This document shows, one piece after another, positions 61,044 to 64,000 of a stretch of DNA of 64,000 bases; position 1 is the stretch's first letter, and each line of letters starts with the position of its first letter. The stretch is from Shewanella marinintestina (GTDB lineage Bacteria > Pseudomonadota > Gammaproteobacteria > Enterobacterales > Shewanellaceae), in assembly GCF_023283845.1 (NCBI RefSeq), contig NZ_JAKILC010000001.1, forward strand, positions 372,001-436,000, in the 5' to 3' direction. The notes below the pieces were generated by a model. It saw nothing but the letters and a program-made list of their open reading frames with translations, did no database searches and was not told where the DNA came from. The position numbers and the translations under genes are program-made.

Positions 61044-62957
61044 TTACGAAAAGTCTTCTAGATAAGTGTAACCTTTAAGACCTAGTTGTAACTCTTCTAA
61101 GATATTGGCGCGTTCATCTTCAGCAATATGCTTATTAACGAGTTCTTCATAGGTGCGCATAAACGATACAGCATCAAGGTTTACATAACGTAAAACATCA
61201 GCAACCGTGTCACCAGCAAGTACCGACTCAACATTAGTACGCGCATCATCATCTAGACGCACAACGGCAGAGTTAGTGTCACCAAACAAGTTGTGCATAT
61301 CACCCAAAATCTCTTGGTATGCACCCACTAAGAAGAAACCAATTAAGTATGGACTTTCTTGAGTCCAAGCAGGTACTGGTAATGTCGTTTCAATACCTTG
61401 ACCATCTACATATTGATCCACGGTACCATCAGAGTCACAGGTAATATCTAGCATTACGGCGCGACTTTCTGGTGCTTTATCAAGGCCAGATAGCGGCATG
61501 ACAGGGAATACCTGATCGATACCCCAAGCATCTGGCAATGATTGGAATAGCGAGAAGTTAACGAAGAATTTATCAGCTAACTTCTCATTTAGTTCATCAA
61601 TAATCGGACGGTGGAAACGGTATTTTGAGCTCATGCTACCCTGTAGCTCGTAACATACACGTAAGTTAACTTGCTCAGCCCAAGCGCGCTCAGCTAAACC
61701 TAACTGACCAACAGCAAACAATGAGTGCACTTCAGTCAAATCACTTTGACAGTCATGGAATATCTCGATCAGTGCACGTTGATCAGCTTTACCGCTCACT
61801 TCAACCCAAGACTGCCACATGTTGTGCAGTAATTGCGGTGCATCTTCTGCTGGTGGTTGGATATCTTCAGGTTTGTAAGCTTCTGTACCAATTACGTCTG
61901 TTAATAAAACCGCATGGTGTGCAGTTAAGTAACGACCCGATTCAGAGATAATCCTCGGCATCGGCTGCTCGTACTCTTTACACATGTCGGTTAACACGCT
62001 GACGATATTATTGGCGTACTCAGTTAAACCGTAGTTCATTGAGTTGTTGCTTTGGCTACGCGTACCGTCGTAATCAACCGCTAAACCACCACCAACGTCA
62101 AAACACTTAACACTTGCGCCAAGCTTCATCAATTCACAGTAGAAACGACCCGCTTCGCTTACGCCTTGGCGGATATCACGAATATTGGCAATTTGCGAAC
62201 CTAAGTGGAAATGCAGCAACTCTAAAGACTCAAGCATATCTTCTTGCTTAAGCGAGTTAATCACTTGAAGAACTTGAGCCGCGCTCAAGCCAAACTTAGA
62301 CTTTTCACCACCACTTGCTTGCCACTTGCCTTTACCTTGGAAAGCCAAACGAACGCGCAGACCTAAACGTGGTTTAACACCAAGCTCTTTAGCTTGCTCA
62401 AGTACCACTTTTAGCTCTGACATCTTTTCAAGCACGATGTAAACTTTATGGCCAAGCTTCTCGCCAATTAATGCAAGGCGAATATATTCTTTATCTTTGT
62501 AACCATTACAAATGATAACCGAACTCGCCTTTTGCGCCATCGCAAGCACAGCCATTAATTCAGGCTTACTACCCGCTTCGAGACCAAGTTGCGGCACTTC
62601 TTTTTCAACTTGACTGGCTAGGATCTCTTCAACAACCGTCTGTTGTTGATTTACTTTAATAGGATAAACCAGCAAATAATCAGATTCGTATTGGTACTTT
62701 TGAATCGCCTGATTAAATGCCTGGCACAGGCTATTTACTCTATGATGTAAAATTTGTGGGAAACGCACTAATACGGGTAAAGCCACGCCTGACTTAACCA
62801 TATCTTTAGCCATTTCATTTAAACCAATGGTACAGTCTGGTCGACTTGGATCAGGTGACACTGTCACTTCACCATTGTCGCTAATGCCGTAAAGTCCTTG
62901 GCTCCAGTGATTTACGTTATAACTTGCGCGTGCATCATCAATAGACCAATTGCTCAT
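61044..62957 (-). CDS. speA: Biosynthetic arginine decarboxylase SpeA
   Basis: SpeA decarboxylates arginine to agmatine, using PLP and Mg2+. The 637-residue protein is the usual length, with the PLP Lys101 in [52 protein letters not shown] and [16 protein letters not shown]. It is the first gene of the speA-speD-speB locus. An ArgR-like box lies about 77 bp upstream of its ATG. Confidence 0.97.
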   Translation of the reverse strand: MSNWSIDDARASYNVNHWSQGLYGISDNGEVTVSPDPSRPDCTIGLNEMAKDMVKSGVALPVLVRFPQILHHRVNSLCQAFNQAIQKYQYESDYLLVYPIKVNQQQTVVEEILASQVEKEVPQLGLEAGSKPELMAVLAMAQKASSVIICNGYKDKEYIRLALIGEKLGHKVYIVLEKMSELKVVLEQAKELGVKPRLGLRVRLAFQGKGKWQASGGEKSKFGLSAAQVLQVINSLKQEDMLESLELLHFHLGSQIANIRDIRQGVSEAGRFYCELMKLGASVKCFDVGGGLAVDYDGTRSQSNNSMNYGLTEYANNIVSVLTDMCKEYEQPMPRIISESGRYLTAHHAVLLTDVIGTEAYKPEDIQPPAEDAPQLLHNMWQSWVEVSGKADQRALIEIFHDCQSDLTEVHSLFAVGQLGLAERAWAEQVNLRVCYELQGSMSSKYRFHRPIIDELNEKLADKFFVNFSLFQSLPDAWGIDQVFPVMPLSGLDKAPESRAVMLDITCDSDGTVDQYVDGQGIETTLPVPAWTQESPYLIGFFLVGAYQEILGDMHNLFGDTNSAVVRLDDDARTNVESVLAGDTVADVLRYVNLDAVSFMRTYEELVNKHIAEDERANILEELQLGLKGYTYLEDFS

Positions 62958-63584
62958 ATTTGTCCTAACCTGTCTATTTAACTCAAATAAGTTGACCGCC
63001 CCTAGTTGGCTAGAGTCAACTTGCGATTGTTTAAATCAATAATTATTTACTGATAAAAGTACAAACTATTCAAATGCATACTCAGAAACAGTCTTACTGC
63101 CTATACAAGCAAGCATTCGGCATAAAAAAAGTGTCTCTTCAAACCAAAGAGTCTTCAAGTTTTTATGGTATGACTTAAATCTATGCCTTTAAAGCCAGCA
63201 TGTAAAATCCAATCCATAAAAAATCTATTTGTTTGCTTAAATACGACTTAATTGATGTAGGTTACTCCCCACCAACACTAAGTAGACAAACAAACCACTA
63301 ATCTCTCGAAATTTTTGCGGCGCAATTAAACCTTGAGATACACAAGATTGCAAGACTCAATAGACCAATAATTGCTAATTAACCAAGATATCATTATCAC
63401 CATACAATAGGGTGATAACAATACGTACCCTTTCGAGCCTAAATAGTGATAATTAACGCCATTTTATTACAGTAAAGGCCATATTGATGCGGCATAAGTT
63501 TGAATGGGCTAAAGCATATTGAAATGATTTCCACTATAATCGCTGCTGAAATTAATCGTTACTGTCTTTAAAGTAGAGAACATC
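62958..63584. other. speA/cvfB divergent region, 627 bp
   Basis: The longest gap in the window. It contains an ArgR-like box (63034-63051) near speA. No credible gene was seen; a 34-codon frame at 63075-63179 lacks a ribosome-binding site. The part nearest cvfB (63420-63580) is A+T rich and should contain its promoter. Confidence 0.45.
63034..63051. promoter_or_regulatory. ArgR-like box upstream of speA
   Basis: AATCAATAATTATTTACT agrees with the ARG-box consensus wNTGAATwwwwATTCANw at eight of ten core positions and all w positions. An isolated half-site ATTCA follows at 63068-63072. ArgR binds arginine, the SpeA substrate, so regulation is plausible but unproven. Confidence 0.45.
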
Positions 63585-64000
63585 ATGATCCAGATAGGTA
63601 AAACCTGTAAGCTCGAAGTCGTCAAACAAGTTGATTTTGGTGTCTATTTAGACGCTAAAGAGATGGGCCAGGTCCTCCTTCCGCGTAAAGCTGTGCCGAA
63701 GGAATGCCAAGTTGGCGATATGGTTAATGTGTTTCTCTATTTAGATTCAGAAGACATGATCATTGCAACGACTAAACGTCCTTATGCTCAAGTCGGTCAA
63801 TTTGCTTATTTAGAAGCAAAAGAAAACGGTCCATATGGCGCCTTTTTAGACTGGGGCTTAGAAAAAGACTTGTTATTGCCTTTCGGTGAGCAACACCGAG
63901 ACATCGAGGTAGGTAAATCTTACTTGGTTTACATCTATACTAGCCATGTCGATGACCGCATTGTTGCATCAGCTAAGGTCGATAAGTTCCTTGATTTAAC
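63585..64000 (+). CDS. cvfB: CvfB/YitL-family S1 RNA-binding protein (C-terminus cut off)
   Basis: About 138 N-terminal residues are visible. The sequence starts MIQIGKTCKLEVVKQVDFGV and shows successive S1-type OB folds: about 1-60, with FGVYLDAKEMGQVLLPRKAVP, and about 65-130, with GPYGAFLDWGLEKDLLLPF. This arrangement is typical of the CvfB/YitL family, RNA-binding proteins implicated in virulence-factor expression in Staphylococcus; their role in Shewanella is unknown. Full-length members are about 280 residues, so half is missing. It is divergent from speA. Confidence 0.85.
   Translation, partial: MIQIGKTCKLEVVKQVDFGVYLDAKEMGQVLLPRKAVPKECQVGDMVNVFLYLDSEDMIIATTKRPYAQVGQFAYLEAKENGPYGAFLDWGLEKDLLLPFGEQHRDIEVGKSYLVYIYTSHVDDRIVASAKVDKFLDL

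Noticed and set aside
63075..63179. A 34-codon frame starting MHTQKQSYCLYKQ upstream of cvfB
   Set aside because: It has no ribosome-binding site, no similarity to a known leader, and lies far from cvfB; it is probably chance.

Overview
The window reads as chromosomal DNA of a marine-type gammaproteobacterium, most probably Shewanella. The reasons are an A+T-leaning composition, high similarity to Shewanella forms of NhaB, DsbB, PurC, YcgL and MinCDE, a DUF3802-like protein, and local gene orders such as fadR/nhaB/dsbB, ycgN-ycgL/minCDE/rnd/fadD and pheST-ihfA. No insertion sequence, prophage, integrase, tRNA, rRNA or CRISPR array was seen. It looks like core genome with a few lineage-specific genes, and the species cannot be fixed from what is here.

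Layout. Positions 1-3410 (minus strand) hold part of a periplasmic nitrate reductase locus: napA (cut by the window edge), napD, a 52-residue napE, and separately an upstream napC-type tetrahaem quinol dehydrogenase. FNR/NarP-like sites lie between napC and napE. Then come hrpA, a CBS-pair protein, a DM13 protein, gpt, a small cysteine-motif protein and an exported isoaspartyl peptidase. From 11.9 to 17.8 kb is the tamA-tamB envelope assembly pair. From 17.9 to 28.2 kb are fadR, nhaB, dsbB, ycgN, an MltB-type lytic transglycosylase homologue with an altered catalytic residue, ycgL, minCDE, rnd and fadD. From 28.4 to 34.9 kb are an alpha/beta hydrolase, an apparently exported methyltransferase, a membrane M50-type metalloprotease with an overlapping partner gene, tsaB, a small membrane protein and yoaA.

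Positions 35.3-42.9 kb contain a complete histidine operon, hisGDCBHAFI, headed by a leader peptide with five consecutive His codons and a transcription attenuator. It is followed by a periplasmic solute-binding-like protein and purC. Then come lpxM and the pheS-pheT-ihfA operon on the minus strand. Divergent from these are a chemoreceptor and a large dCache-HAMP-PAS sensor whose kinase core has lost its phospho-acceptor His and its ATP-lid glycines. Next are a secreted two-lobed retropepsin-like protein, two small uncharacterised proteins, yceI and pdxH. Last is a polyamine locus, speA-speD-speB, in which SpeD is of the eukaryotic AdoMet decarboxylase type, and a divergent cvfB/yitL-type S1 protein that runs off the end.

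Functional groups: anaerobic nitrate respiration (nap); fatty-acid degradation and its regulator (fadD, fadR); outer-membrane and lipid A assembly (tamAB, lpxM); division-site placement (minCDE); histidine and purine synthesis; arginine-to-putrescine conversion with decarboxylated AdoMet supply (speA, speB, speD). Most transcription units end in clear intrinsic terminators, several shared between convergent genes. The items most worth checking are the pseudo-histidine-kinase sensor, the fused retropepsin-like protein, the Glu-to-Asp lytic transglycosylase homologue, the eukaryote-type SpeD, the NapC with a CymA-like first haem site, and the exported methyltransferase. None amounts to a proven new system.
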